NCBI GenBank assembly: GCA_900771975.1 | Contig: CAAGPV010000056.1 | Location: 37,212 to 101,211, forward strand | DNA: 64,000 nucleotides | Source of the DNA: an uncultured Prevotella sp. | GTDB taxonomy: Bacteria; Bacteroidota; Bacteroidia; Bacteroidales; Bacteroidaceae | Direction of reading: 5' to 3' | In this document: positions 9,338 to 17,346 of the stretch, in pieces | How the letters are laid out: every line of letters starts with the position of its first letter | Numbering within the stretch: position 1 is the stretch's first letter | Made by a program: the position numbers and the translations under genes | Notes under the pieces: generated by a model | What the model was told of the DNA's origin: nothing | The model's input: only the letters and a program-made list of their open reading frames with translations | The model's database searches: none

Positions 9338-9369
9338 TTTGTCCTTATAAGGGGAAAGGTGTAATTTTG
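9338..9369 (+). promoter_or_regulatory. Full Bacteroidota promoter in the 9187-9492 gap
   Basis: TTTG (9338-9341), 20 bases, then TAATTTTG (9362-9369) is an exact two-box match. The gap of about 300 bases between the Omp28-like gene and the convergent HhH gene holds no convincing ORF, so this promoter appears to serve a short RNA. Confidence 0.6.
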
Positions 9370-9374
9370 CATCG

Positions 9375-9437
9375 TGTTTTTCATAGTATTAGATTTAAGG
9401 TTAACAAAGGTTGGACTACAGCGGTAGTCCTTTTTTT
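9375..9437 (+). ncRNA. Candidate small RNA, about 60 nt
   Basis: The predicted start is about six bases past the -7 box, and the transcript would end at the strong hairpin with T-run at 9413-9437. No start codon with a meaningful frame lies inside. The only support is promoter-terminator architecture; expression is unproven. Confidence 0.4.
9413..9437 (+). terminator. Intrinsic terminator
   Basis: GGACTAC (9413-9419) pairs with GTAGTCC (9424-9430), with a four-base loop, followed directly by seven T residues. It points rightward, opposing the HhH gene that ends at 9493. Confidence 0.85.
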
Positions 9438-9492
9438 ATGTCCTTACCTCTCCTATGGTTTCCGAAAGCTCAATTTCCTCAAGTTTTTCTTG

Positions 9493-10434
9493 TTAATATT
9501 CCACGTATGGTGTTAGTCGTTTAATAGCTTCCGGTGGGAAATCTTTTAGCAGCTGAAGTTGTGACAGGCTTTTCAGAGGACCTTTCAATCGTCTGTAATC
9601 TGCTATCTCCCTTGCTTGATAGAAGTTGATGTATGGATGCCGACGCAGTTGGTTCACCGTCAATTGGTTGACGTTTATCTTTTTTGGGTGTGCATTTGAT
9701 ATGGTAAAGTAGGGAAGTGCTTCTTCAGGAAATCCGTCTATTTCCTTTAGTTGGCCTACATTGACGTAACCGCCAAGTTTGTTCCCATAGCTGACAATTG
9801 CTTTTGCCCATCCGCTACCTATGCCCGGTACCTTTTTCAATAGTGTAGTGTCGGCATTGGCAAGGTTGATGTGTTCTCCCAATTTTATCTTGATGGGGTA
9901 CTTTATGGTGTCTCTGTCATATTCTTTATATGGTTGGTAGCCGTCAGCTTCGCTTTTCTGGTAGGAGCGTTCCCCGGCAAGCTGCGCTGCTGGTGCATAG
10001 TCGGGCGATATGGTTATGTAGGGTTTCATTTCGCGGTACTGTTTCTGTGTAAGTCCATATAGACGTGCAAAATCTTCCGGTTTGCGATAGATTCCTCCCT
10101 TTGCTCTGTATTTGTAGATGTTGCGCACTTGCCATGGCGATAGACCAAGACGTAACAGTTGGGTGCTGTCGGCAGTGTTTGGATCAAAAGCAAAGAGTTC
10201 TGCGGTTCTTCCTTCAGCCGTTTGATAATAGCGTGGGTGAGGATAGCCATTGGTTCCTTGTTGGGTTTGCGGTATGTTCAGGCTATCCTTTTGATAGTTG
10301 TTTCCAAGGGTCGTCTTCGTGTTGAGTTGTCCTAAAAAGTAAAATGCCAAGCAGGCAAGCACTGCCAAGGTGAGAAGGAAAAGCAGTACTTGCCTGTCTG
10401 ATTTTTGCAGTAGGAAGATATTTTTTATTTTCAT
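9493..10434 (-). CDS. Helix-hairpin-helix (ComEA-like) domain protein
   Basis: This 313-residue protein has an N-terminal membrane anchor (about residues 16-35, LLFLLTLAVLACLAFYFLG). Several helix-hairpin-helix repeats follow, visible as LLRLGLSPWQVRNIYKYRAKGG, LLKKVPGIGSGWAKAIVSYG and INVNQLTVNQLRRHPYINF. HhH repeats bind DNA without sequence preference; ComEA-type proteins act in DNA uptake. Here the repeats face out of the membrane, but no other competence gene is nearby. It is third in line behind two transporter genes on the same strand. Confidence 0.85.
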   Translation of the reverse strand: MKIKNIFLLQKSDRQVLLFLLTLAVLACLAFYFLGQLNTKTTLGNNYQKDSLNIPQTQQGTNGYPHPRYYQTAEGRTAELFAFDPNTADSTQLLRLGLSPWQVRNIYKYRAKGGIYRKPEDFARLYGLTQKQYREMKPYITISPDYAPAAQLAGERSYQKSEADGYQPYKEYDRDTIKYPIKIKLGEHINLANADTTLLKKVPGIGSGWAKAIVSYGNKLGGYVNVGQLKEIDGFPEEALPYFTISNAHPKKINVNQLTVNQLRRHPYINFYQAREIADYRRLKGPLKSLSQLQLLKDFPPEAIKRLTPYVEY

Positions 10435-10470
10435 GTTGCCGGTTCCTTTATGGTGATACCGTCTTCGGCT

Positions 10471-11823
10471 TTAAATGAGGTTTAGTTGGTGAAGGAAGAT
10501 GGCCAATATGCATATTGGGCACACAAAACGTATGACAAACAACCATCCTCTGAAGAGGAGTTTGTTGCAGGTGCCCCAATTGCTAAATTCGTCTTTAACG
10601 ATCGAACGTGGCACTATCCATCCTATAAAGATGCACGTCAGTAAAGAGCCGACAGGCAGCAATATCTGAGCTGTGAGAAAGTCACAAAAGTCCAAGATGT
10701 TTCTGTCGGCTATCTTCAGCCCACCCAAAATTCCTGTTGAAAGTGAGCATAGTACTGCTATCCCACAACAGATGGTCGTGACAATAGCGGCTGCCCGTTT
10801 CCTGCTGATGTGAAGTTCTTCTCGAAAGAACGCCGTCCCTATCTCATGCATGGAAATGGTAGAAGTGAGTGCAGCCAACGAGAGCAGTGCGTAGAACAAA
10901 ATAGAAATGACAAATCCCACCAAAGGAGCACCCTCAAAAGCTTCCTTAAAGACGTTGGGCAGCGTGATGAAGATGAGCGCAGGACCGCTGTCTGGGCGCA
11001 CTCCTACGGCAAAAGCGGCTGGAAAAATCATCAATCCTGCCATGATGGCAATTAGTGTGTCCAGCAAAGCTATTTGTCCAGCCGACTTGCACAGGTTGGT
11101 TTGTCTGCTAAAATAGGAGGCATACGTACATAGGCACGCCGTTCCTAAGCTCAAAGAGAAAAATGCTTGTCCCAATGCGTCCAGAAAAACACTGCTTGAC
11201 AGTTTGTTGAAGTCTGGATGGAAAAGAAAACGAATGCCCTTATCGGCATTGGGAAGCGAACACGAGGCCCATACGATAATGATGAGTAGGACAAACAGGG
11301 TAGGCATAAGAACGTTGGAAGCGTGTTCTATTCCCTCGCGTACGCCACGAATTATGACAATGTGTGTGATGAAAACAAAGCAGATTGCCCAAAGCGTTGG
11401 GCGGATGGGGTCTGCTGAAAACGTTTGGAAGAAGGCTTTTGCTGTTTGCGCGTCTCCTTGCATGTTGCCACAGACCGCCTCGAAAAGATATTCCAAACAC
11501 CATCCTGACACCACTGCATAGAAACCCAAGATGATGATGGCTGTTATTACTCCCGTCAGTCCTATCAGTCCCCAAAGGCGTCCTTTGTGGAAGCTTTGAT
11601 AGGCTTTTGCCGCATTGCTCGCTCCATGTCGTCCTACAATAAATTCAGCAATCATTCCTGGAATGCCGAGCATCAATACACACACCATATAGATAAGGAT
11701 GAATGCTGACCCTCCGTTTTGTCCTGTCATATAGGGGAAGCGCCATATATTGCCTAATCCAACAGCCGAACCTGCCGTTGCCAATATTACGCCTAATTTC
11801 CCAAAGTGAACTCTTTCTGCCAT
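10471..11823 (-). CDS. Sodium-dependent transporter, NSS (SNF) family, copy 2
   Basis: This 450-residue membrane protein has about 11-12 helices. The N-terminal signature ATAGSAVGLGNIWRFPYM is the sodium and substrate site of LeuT-type neurotransmitter:sodium symporters. Bacterial members take up amino acids. The length fits the short bacterial branch. It lies 40 bases downstream of a closely similar gene, so the pair arose by tandem duplication. The substrate cannot be read from sequence; amino acids such as tryptophan, tyrosine or leucine are typical. Confidence 0.93.
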   Translation of the reverse strand: MAERVHFGKLGVILATAGSAVGLGNIWRFPYMTGQNGGSAFILIYMVCVLMLGIPGMIAEFIVGRHGASNAAKAYQSFHKGRLWGLIGLTGVITAIIILGFYAVVSGWCLEYLFEAVCGNMQGDAQTAKAFFQTFSADPIRPTLWAICFVFITHIVIIRGVREGIEHASNVLMPTLFVLLIIIVWASCSLPNADKGIRFLFHPDFNKLSSSVFLDALGQAFFSLSLGTACLCTYASYFSRQTNLCKSAGQIALLDTLIAIMAGLMIFPAAFAVGVRPDSGPALIFITLPNVFKEAFEGAPLVGFVISILFYALLSLAALTSTISMHEIGTAFFREELHISRKRAAAIVTTICCGIAVLCSLSTGILGGLKIADRNILDFCDFLTAQILLPVGSLLTCIFIGWIVPRSIVKDEFSNWGTCNKLLFRGWLFVIRFVCPICILAIFLHQLNLI

Positions 11824-11863
11824 AATCAGTTTGTTTTTGTAGGTGGATTAGCCGTTCTTTTCA

Positions 11864-13225
11864 TCAGATAATGTTGAACTGATGGAGGAAAACGGCGAGA
11901 ATGAGAAGCGGACAGACGAAGCGAATGAGAAAGTAGAATGTACCAAACAAAGGTGTTTTGAGTGTCCCCCAGTTGGTAAATTCGTCCTTGACAAGCTTTT
12001 TGGGTACATACCATCCCAAGAATAGGCAAGTGAAAAATCCTCCTAAAGGCAAAAATATCTGTCCTGTAACAAAGTCAAAGATGTCGAAAAGCGTTTTCCC
12101 ACTGATGCTTAACCAGCTCCAATCTCCCAGCGATAGCGAGCAGATAGCCCCGATAAAGCAGGTAGAGCAGGTGACAATAGTGGCAGCCCGTTTTCTGTTG
12201 GTTTGCAACTCTTCTTGAAAGAATGCTGTGCTCACCTCATGCAGGGAAATGAGAGACGTCAATGCGGCCAACGAAAGCAGGGCATAGAAGCCTAACGAGA
12301 TGACTGTTCCCAACAGGGAAAGTCCGGCAAAGGCCTTTTCAAAGACGTTGGGCAGCGTGATGAACACCAGAGAAGGACCGCTGTCGGGGTTTATTCCTAC
12401 CGAAAAGGCAGCAGGAAAAATCATTAGGCCCGCCAGAATCGCTACCATGGTGTCTATGAGCCCTATCTGAATGGCGGAATTTGGCAGGTTGGTCTGTCGT
12501 GTATAATAAGAAGCATAGGTACAGATACAACCCATTGCAATGCTCAACGAATAGAACGATTGCCCTAAAGCGCTTAGGAAAACGTCTTTTGTTACTTTTG
12601 AGAAGTCAGGCTTGCACAAGAACATAATGCCTTTGCCTGCATCTGGAAGCAAGCACGATGCAACAACAATCACCAATAGCAGAATGAACAATGCAGGCAT
12701 CAGCACCTTGGAAGCGCGCTCAATGCCATTCCTTACTCCATGTATGATGACGAAATGTGTCATCAGCAATATGGCAACCGTCCATAGTATTGGCTCCCAA
12801 GCGTTGCTGCTAAAGTTCTTGAAATAGTTGGTAATGTCTGTGGCCGACCCGTGCAACTGACCTATAAGGGCTGCAAAAACATACTGTAAGCACCACCCCG
12901 ACACCACTGCATAGTAACCTGTGATGAGAAATCCGGTGATAACACCCAGATAGCCCACCCATTTCCATGGCGTTCCGTTAGACAGTTTTGTATAGGCCCG
13001 GGCCGTATTTGAGGCTGCATGGCGACCAATGATAAATTCTCCTATCATACAGGGCAATCCCAACAACAGCACACAACCTATATATATAAGTATAAAAGCG
13101 GCACCGCCATTGGCTCCTGCCATATAGGGAAAGCGCCAAATATTTCCCAATCCAACCGCACCTCCAGCTGTGGCAAGAATGATTCCCAACTTACTACCGA
13201 AGTTTGCTCTTTCTTGTTGTTTCAT
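11864..13225 (-). CDS. Sodium-dependent transporter, NSS (SNF) family, copy 1
   Basis: This 453-residue symporter has ATAGGAVGLGNIWRFPYM near residue 16 and the same helix pattern as the next gene, including shared blocks such as IFPAAFSVGINPDSGP and FITLPNVFEKAF. It imports a small organic solute with sodium across the inner membrane. It is first in the minus-strand run and starts just inside a divergent regulatory region containing a perfect inverted repeat. Having two copies may give different substrate preferences. Confidence 0.93.
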   Translation of the reverse strand: MKQQERANFGSKLGIILATAGGAVGLGNIWRFPYMAGANGGAAFILIYIGCVLLLGLPCMIGEFIIGRHAASNTARAYTKLSNGTPWKWVGYLGVITGFLITGYYAVVSGWCLQYVFAALIGQLHGSATDITNYFKNFSSNAWEPILWTVAILLMTHFVIIHGVRNGIERASKVLMPALFILLLVIVVASCLLPDAGKGIMFLCKPDFSKVTKDVFLSALGQSFYSLSIAMGCICTYASYYTRQTNLPNSAIQIGLIDTMVAILAGLMIFPAAFSVGINPDSGPSLVFITLPNVFEKAFAGLSLLGTVISLGFYALLSLAALTSLISLHEVSTAFFQEELQTNRKRAATIVTCSTCFIGAICSLSLGDWSWLSISGKTLFDIFDFVTGQIFLPLGGFFTCLFLGWYVPKKLVKDEFTNWGTLKTPLFGTFYFLIRFVCPLLILAVFLHQFNII

Positions 13226-13241
13226 AAAAAATCGATATTAA

Positions 13242-13281
13242 TTACTGCAAAAGTATAAAAAAATATCTACTTTTGCAGTAA
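13242..13281. promoter_or_regulatory. Perfect inverted repeat with two divergent -7 boxes
   Basis: A perfect 14-base inverted repeat (13242-13255 and 13268-13281, 12-base AT spacer) separates the NSS and VanZ genes. Each arm contains TACTTTTG: 13248-13255 read leftward for NSS and 13268-13275 read rightward for VanZ. Neither box has TTTG at the usual -33 distance, where the opposite arm lies. This suggests an operator or activator site with dyad symmetry. Confidence 0.6.
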
Positions 13282-13293
13282 AAAAGAACGTAA

Positions 13294-13692
13294 ATGGAAA
13301 AATTAAGCAAATCTACGATAGCCCGTTATCCGTTTTCATTCATCATTGTTGTGCTGATTTGGTTGGCTTGTATGCTTCCCATACCGGAAACTCCGCTTGA
13401 CAATGTCACGCTGATAGACAAGTGGGTACACATCGTTATGTACCTTGCGCTTACATTGACAGTGGGTTTTGAATATTATAAAGTTCACAAATCATCTTTG
13501 CATAAGGTCGCATTGATGTTTTGGGCATGGCTATTGCCTGCCTTGATGGGAGGGCTTGTCGAGATTGCACAAGCCTATTGTACGGGAGGACGCCGAACGG
13601 GCGACTGGTTGGATTTTGTCGCCGATGCCATTGGAGCAACTCTCGGAGGCCTTATCGGTATTCTTCTGGTAAAGTGTTTCGCCAAACGCTAA
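13294..13692 (+). CDS. VanZ family membrane protein
   Basis: This 132-residue protein has about four membrane helices and the VanZ-type motifs KWVHIVMYLALTL and GGLVEIAQAY...RRTGDWLDFVADAIGA. VanZ-like proteins are small membrane proteins, and the family name comes from teicoplanin resistance loci. Most homologs have no known role. Its last 41 bases overlap the 3' end of the convergent CYTH gene, and its -7 box is only 18 bases upstream of the start codon. Confidence 0.88.
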   Translation: MEKLSKSTIARYPFSFIIVVLIWLACMLPIPETPLDNVTLIDKWVHIVMYLALTLTVGFEYYKVHKSSLHKVALMFWAWLLPALMGGLVEIAQAYCTGGRRTGDWLDFVADAIGATLGGLIGILLVKCFAKR

Positions 13693-14149
13693 ACGGATTT
13701 TGGCGCATATGTGAGTTATAGAAACGCCGGTCACCCGTCACTTCCATTCCTATAAAGTCCGGTTTTTCAAAGTCTTCCGTCTCTTTTCCCAACTCCACTT
13801 CCGCCATCACAAGCCCGTCGTTATCACCGTAAAACTCGTCCACTTCAAATGTATGGTTGCCCGCTTTGACAAGATATCGCCGTTTGTCAATGATGCCAGG
13901 TTCGCAAAGGGCCATCAGATGCTGCGCTTCGTCCAGTGAGATTTCCTTCTCAAATTCGTAGCGAGTCATTCCTCCATTGCGTGATGGCCCCTTAATGGTC
14001 AGAAACCCTTTGTCGTCACGTATGCGAACTCTTACCGTGTTGATGGCAGCGAAGTAACCTTGTTGGATGTGGCTGCTGGCAAAAGCTTTGCTCTTCCAGT
14101 CCATTGACTTATGAACCAGAAACTTCCGTTCTATTTCCAGTCCGCTCAT
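13652..14149 (-). CDS. CYTH domain protein (triphosphate tunnel enzyme family)
   Basis: This 165-residue protein opens with MSGLEIERKFLV, the ExExK signature of CYTH / triphosphate tunnel metalloenzymes. Further charged tunnel residues follow (RVRIRDD, LTIKGPSRNGGMTRYEFE, FEVDEFYGDNDGLVMAEVEL). Many bacterial members hydrolyse inorganic triphosphate; some are adenylate cyclases. The length fits the short triphosphatase branch. It starts three bases after the stop of a 47-residue membrane protein, suggesting coupled translation, and its end overlaps VanZ on the other strand. Confidence 0.9.
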   Translation of the reverse strand: MSGLEIERKFLVHKSMDWKSKAFASSHIQQGYFAAINTVRVRIRDDKGFLTIKGPSRNGGMTRYEFEKEISLDEAQHLMALCEPGIIDKRRYLVKAGNHTFEVDEFYGDNDGLVMAEVELGKETEDFEKPDFIGMEVTGDRRFYNSHMRQNPFSVWRNTLPEEYR

Positions 14150-14151
14150 AA

Positions 14152-14295
14152 TCAGCTAACGAGCCACATTGAGTAGCCAGCAACGGCAATAGCCAATACT
14201 GCCAACACGCCTATTATCCATTTTATCACTTTTTGTGCTTGCTTTTCCTGCTTCTCTTCATACGCTTTTTTGCGTGCTTTACCGTTATTGTTCAT
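14152..14295 (-). CDS. Small single-helix membrane protein, 47 aa
   Basis: The minus strand encodes 47 residues from ATG (14295) to TGA (14152). The N-terminal half is strongly basic and polar (KARKKAYEEKQEKQAQK) and is followed by one hydrophobic helix (VIKWIIGVLAVLAIAVAGY). It fits neatly between prfB (start of the gap at 14321) and the CYTH gene, with only two bases between its stop and the CYTH start. The frame, spacing and amphipathic design argue for a real gene. The function is unknown. Confidence 0.7.
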   Translation of the reverse strand: MNNNGKARKKAYEEKQEKQAQKVIKWIIGVLAVLAIAVAGYSMWLVS

Positions 14296-14321
14296 AGTAT
14301 TTTTGTTGTTTAGATTAATTG

Positions 14322-15443
14322 TTATTCTTCGTCGTTGGTTGGGAATTCCATCAGATAGGCTTTGATAAATCCGTCTATCTTGCCGTCCATTACACCGTCT
14401 ACATCGCTTGTCTGATAGCCAGTGCGATGGTCTTTCACGCGGCGGTCGTCAAAGACATAGCTCCTGATTTGGCTTCCCCATTCTATTTTTTTCTTTGATG
14501 CTTCTATTTTTGCTTTCGCTTCCAGGCGCTTCTTCATAGCGCGGTCGTACAGTTGCGACTTCAAGAGGAGCAAAGCTTTGGCCCTGTTCTTTGGCTGGTC
14601 TCGGGTTTCGGTGTTCTCAATGAGTATTTCTTCTTGCTCACCGGTATCAGGGTCTTCATATTGATAGCGCAGACGTACACCCGATTCTACCTTGTTGACG
14701 TTCTGACCGCCAGCTCCACTCGAACGGAAGGTGTCCCATGAAAGTCTTGCAGGGTCTACAAAGACCTCTATGGTGTCGTCGACGAGTGGTGTAACGAAGA
14801 CGCTTGCAAAGCTTGTCATGCGTTTTCCTTGTGCATTGAAGGGGCTTACGCGCACCAATCGGTGCACGCCGTTTTCGCTTTTCAGATATCCGTAGGCATA
14901 TTCTCCGCCTTCTATGGTCATCGTAACGCTTTTGATGCCTGCTTCATCTCCCTCTTGCAGGTCTGTAATGTTCACTTTGTAGCCATGTGCTTCCGCCCAT
15001 CTCATGTACATGCGCATCAGCATTGAAGCCCAATCCTGGCTTTCAGTACCTCCGGCACCAGAGTTGATTTTCAGAACACAGTCCATAGGGTCTTCTTCCT
15101 GTCGGAGCATATTCTTCAGTTCAAGTTCTTCTATGGCCTTTATGTCTTTGTCGTAGAGCGCGTCTACCTCTTCTTCTGTTACGATGTTGTCTTTGTAGAA
15201 GTCAAAAGCAAGTTGCAACTCATCGGTTAAGTCGCGGACAGTCTTGTAGCCGACAATCCATTTCTCAATGCTTTTCACCTTTTTCATCTGCTCTTGCGCC
15301 CGTTTTGGGTCTTCCCAAAAGTCGGGTGCTTGCGTGCGCAGTTGCTCTTCTTCAAATTCTATTTTCTTTTGGTCGATGTTCAGATAGCGGTGCAATGCTT
15401 CTGTGCGCTCTTTAACGTCTTTCAGTTGATCAGCTGTAATCAT
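14322..15443 (-). CDS. prfB: Peptide chain release factor 2
   Basis: This 373-residue RF2 has the stop-codon recognition tripeptide SPF (VRVSPFNAQGKR) and the peptidyl-transferase GGQ loop (SSGAGGQNVNKVESG), so it should release at UAA and UGA. The N-terminus is continuous (LHRYLNIDQKK), with no internal UGA where many bacteria have the autoregulatory frameshift. The start overlaps the acyl-CoA synthetase stop by four bases (ATGA), so both are probably on one transcript. Confidence 0.96.
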   Translation of the reverse strand: MITADQLKDVKERTEALHRYLNIDQKKIEFEEEQLRTQAPDFWEDPKRAQEQMKKVKSIEKWIVGYKTVRDLTDELQLAFDFYKDNIVTEEEVDALYDKDIKAIEELELKNMLRQEEDPMDCVLKINSGAGGTESQDWASMLMRMYMRWAEAHGYKVNITDLQEGDEAGIKSVTMTIEGGEYAYGYLKSENGVHRLVRVSPFNAQGKRMTSFASVFVTPLVDDTIEVFVDPARLSWDTFRSSGAGGQNVNKVESGVRLRYQYEDPDTGEQEEILIENTETRDQPKNRAKALLLLKSQLYDRAMKKRLEAKAKIEASKKKIEWGSQIRSYVFDDRRVKDHRTGYQTSDVDGVMDGKIDGFIKAYLMEFPTNDEE

Positions 15444-17260
15444 TCTTCGTACATTTTATCAATAACATCCTTAAAGTTGCGGTTGATGACGGGGCGTTTC
15501 AGCTTTAAGGTGTTGGTAAGTTCTCCGTCTTCCATTGAGAAATGGTGGGCGATAAGCGTAAATCGTTTCACCTGTTCGTAAGAAGCCAATTGTTGTTGCA
15601 AGGTTTCTATTCGCTCTGCTATCATCTTGTGGATGTTTTCGTTTTGGCAAAGGTCTTCCCTGTTGTTGAACGGAATGCGATGTTCGCGTGCATATTCCTC
15701 AAGTATGAGGAAGTCGGGTACGATGAGTGCCGAAACAAATTTACGTTGATCGGCTATCACCGCTACTTGGTCGACAAACTTGTCAACGAGCAATTTGGCT
15801 TCAAGAGCCTGTGGCGCTATATACTTTCCGTTGCTTGTCTTGAATAAGTCCTTTATGCGTTCTTTCAGGAAGAGTTCTCCATTCTTCATATAGCCCGCAT
15901 CTCCCGTCTTGAAGAAACCGTCTTTGTCGAAAGTTTGGTTGTTTAGTTGCTCGCGGTGAAAGTAGCCTTTTGTGATGGTAGGCCCTTTGAGCAATATCTC
16001 GTCGTTTTCTCCTATCTTTATTTCTAAGCCGTTGATAGGTCGTCCCACCGACCCTATGGTGTAGGTTTCGTCCAGATGGTCACAGGAAACGGTGGCCAGA
16101 CTTTCCGTCAGTCCGTATCCCACAACCATTTTTATGCCTATGCTGTGTACAAATTGCTCTACTTCAGGACTTACTGTCGACCCCGCAGTCGGAAAGATGT
16201 TGGGCTTATCTAAGCCTAATTGCTTGCGCACAAGACTTAACACCGTCCTGTTGAGTGCTGCATATTCGAGTTTTAAGGGGAGGGGAGGACGTTTCCCACG
16301 GCTGAGATAGTCGATGTTGTATTTTTTGCCTACTGCTAATGCGTGCAGAAAAAGTTTGCGTTGTAGCGGACTGGCTTGGTCCATCTTAGCCTTCACGCCT
16401 ACATATACTTTCTCCCAAAAACGGGGAACCGACGACATGCTGGTGGGGTGAGTCTCACGCATACTTTGCTGAATTTCCTTGGGATAGGTGTTGATGATGA
16501 GTTGTGCACCTTCCGACAGAGCCAAATAGGCCCATCCGCGTTCAAAGATGTGGGTAAAGGGCAAGAAGTCGATAACCCTATCGTCTTCAGTCAGTGGCAC
16601 GCACTCGTCATTGGCAACCAAAGCAGCGTGGTATTGTCCGTAGGTAAGCATCACGCCTTTGCTGTCTCCTGTGGTACCGCTGGTATAAAGAATGTTGCAG
16701 AGGTCTTCGTTGTTGGCGGCTTTCCACAGTTCTTCCACCTCTGACTGGCGCGGATAGTCTTCTCCAAGCTTGATGAAGTCTTCAAAATAGAGCGCATTGG
16801 GGTCGTGGGAACTGATGCGTACACTCGGGTCAAAGATGATGATGCGCTCAAGTGTCGGACACAATGCAAAGATGCGATGGGCTTTGTTGTATTGCTCCTG
16901 CTCGCCCACAAAGATGAAGCGAACCCCTGCATCTTGTATCATGTACTGTATCTGTTGTTCGGAACTGGTGGCATAGAACGGAATGCTGACGGCGCGAACG
17001 CCATAAGCGCCAAAATCGGTGTAAAGATATTGTATGCAGTTTTGTGAGAAGACCGCAATGGTTTCCTGTGGCTTGATGCCTATGTTCAGCAGGGCGTTGG
17101 AAACTTGTTTGACGCGTGCTGAAAACTGGTTCCATGAGACGCTTTTCCATGTTAGGCTTCCGAAGTTGCGAAATGTCAAAGCGGTTTTAGTGCCATATTT
17201 TTTTGCTTGTTCGTGAATGAGAACGGAAAGATGACAATTGGTCTGCATGAGCATGAGCAT
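15440..17260 (-). CDS. Long-chain fatty acid-CoA ligase (AMP-forming)
   Basis: This 606-residue member of the adenylate-forming superfamily has the AMP-binding loop ILYTSGTTGDSKGVMLTYG (about residues 190-208), the motif VVGYGLTESLATVS and the C-terminal hinge GDAGYMKNGELFLKERIKDLFKTSNGKYIAP. It activates fatty acids to acyl-CoA via acyl-AMP, probably at the inner membrane. Three start codons are possible within five codons (17260, 17254, 17248); the -7 box at 17273-17280 leaves a very short leader for any of them. It is translationally coupled to prfB. Confidence 0.92.
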   Translation of the reverse strand: MLMLMQTNCHLSVLIHEQAKKYGTKTALTFRNFGSLTWKSVSWNQFSARVKQVSNALLNIGIKPQETIAVFSQNCIQYLYTDFGAYGVRAVSIPFYATSSEQQIQYMIQDAGVRFIFVGEQEQYNKAHRIFALCPTLERIIIFDPSVRISSHDPNALYFEDFIKLGEDYPRQSEVEELWKAANNEDLCNILYTSGTTGDSKGVMLTYGQYHAALVANDECVPLTEDDRVIDFLPFTHIFERGWAYLALSEGAQLIINTYPKEIQQSMRETHPTSMSSVPRFWEKVYVGVKAKMDQASPLQRKLFLHALAVGKKYNIDYLSRGKRPPLPLKLEYAALNRTVLSLVRKQLGLDKPNIFPTAGSTVSPEVEQFVHSIGIKMVVGYGLTESLATVSCDHLDETYTIGSVGRPINGLEIKIGENDEILLKGPTITKGYFHREQLNNQTFDKDGFFKTGDAGYMKNGELFLKERIKDLFKTSNGKYIAPQALEAKLLVDKFVDQVAVIADQRKFVSALIVPDFLILEEYAREHRIPFNNREDLCQNENIHKMIAERIETLQQQLASYEQVKRFTLIAHHFSMEDGELTNTLKLKRPVINRNFKDVIDKMYEE

Positions 17261-17272
17261 TTATAGTTATTG

Positions 17273-17280
17273 CAAAGGTA
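17273..17280 (-). promoter_or_regulatory. -7 box for the acyl-CoA ligase-prfB unit
   Basis: The minus strand reads TACCTTTG, with TTTC at 17301-17304 (one mismatch to TTTG) 20 bases upstream. Divergent from the M20 promoter. Confidence 0.55.
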
Positions 17281-17307
17281 AATAAAACTCATCAAAACAA
17301 GAAATTA

Positions 17308-17339
17308 TTTGGTCAATTAATTTCGTTTTGCTACTTTTG
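17308..17339 (+). promoter_or_regulatory. Promoter for the M20 hydrolase
   Basis: TTTG (17308-17311), 20 bases, then TACTTTTG (17332-17339). The start codon is only eight bases past the -7 box, so the transcript is close to leaderless. Confidence 0.75.
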
Positions 17340-17346
17340 TCTTGCT

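Noticed and set aside
9295..9516. A 73-codon frame in the gap after the Omp28-like gene
   Set aside because: It runs through a promoter and a strong terminator and overlaps the end of the convergent HhH gene.
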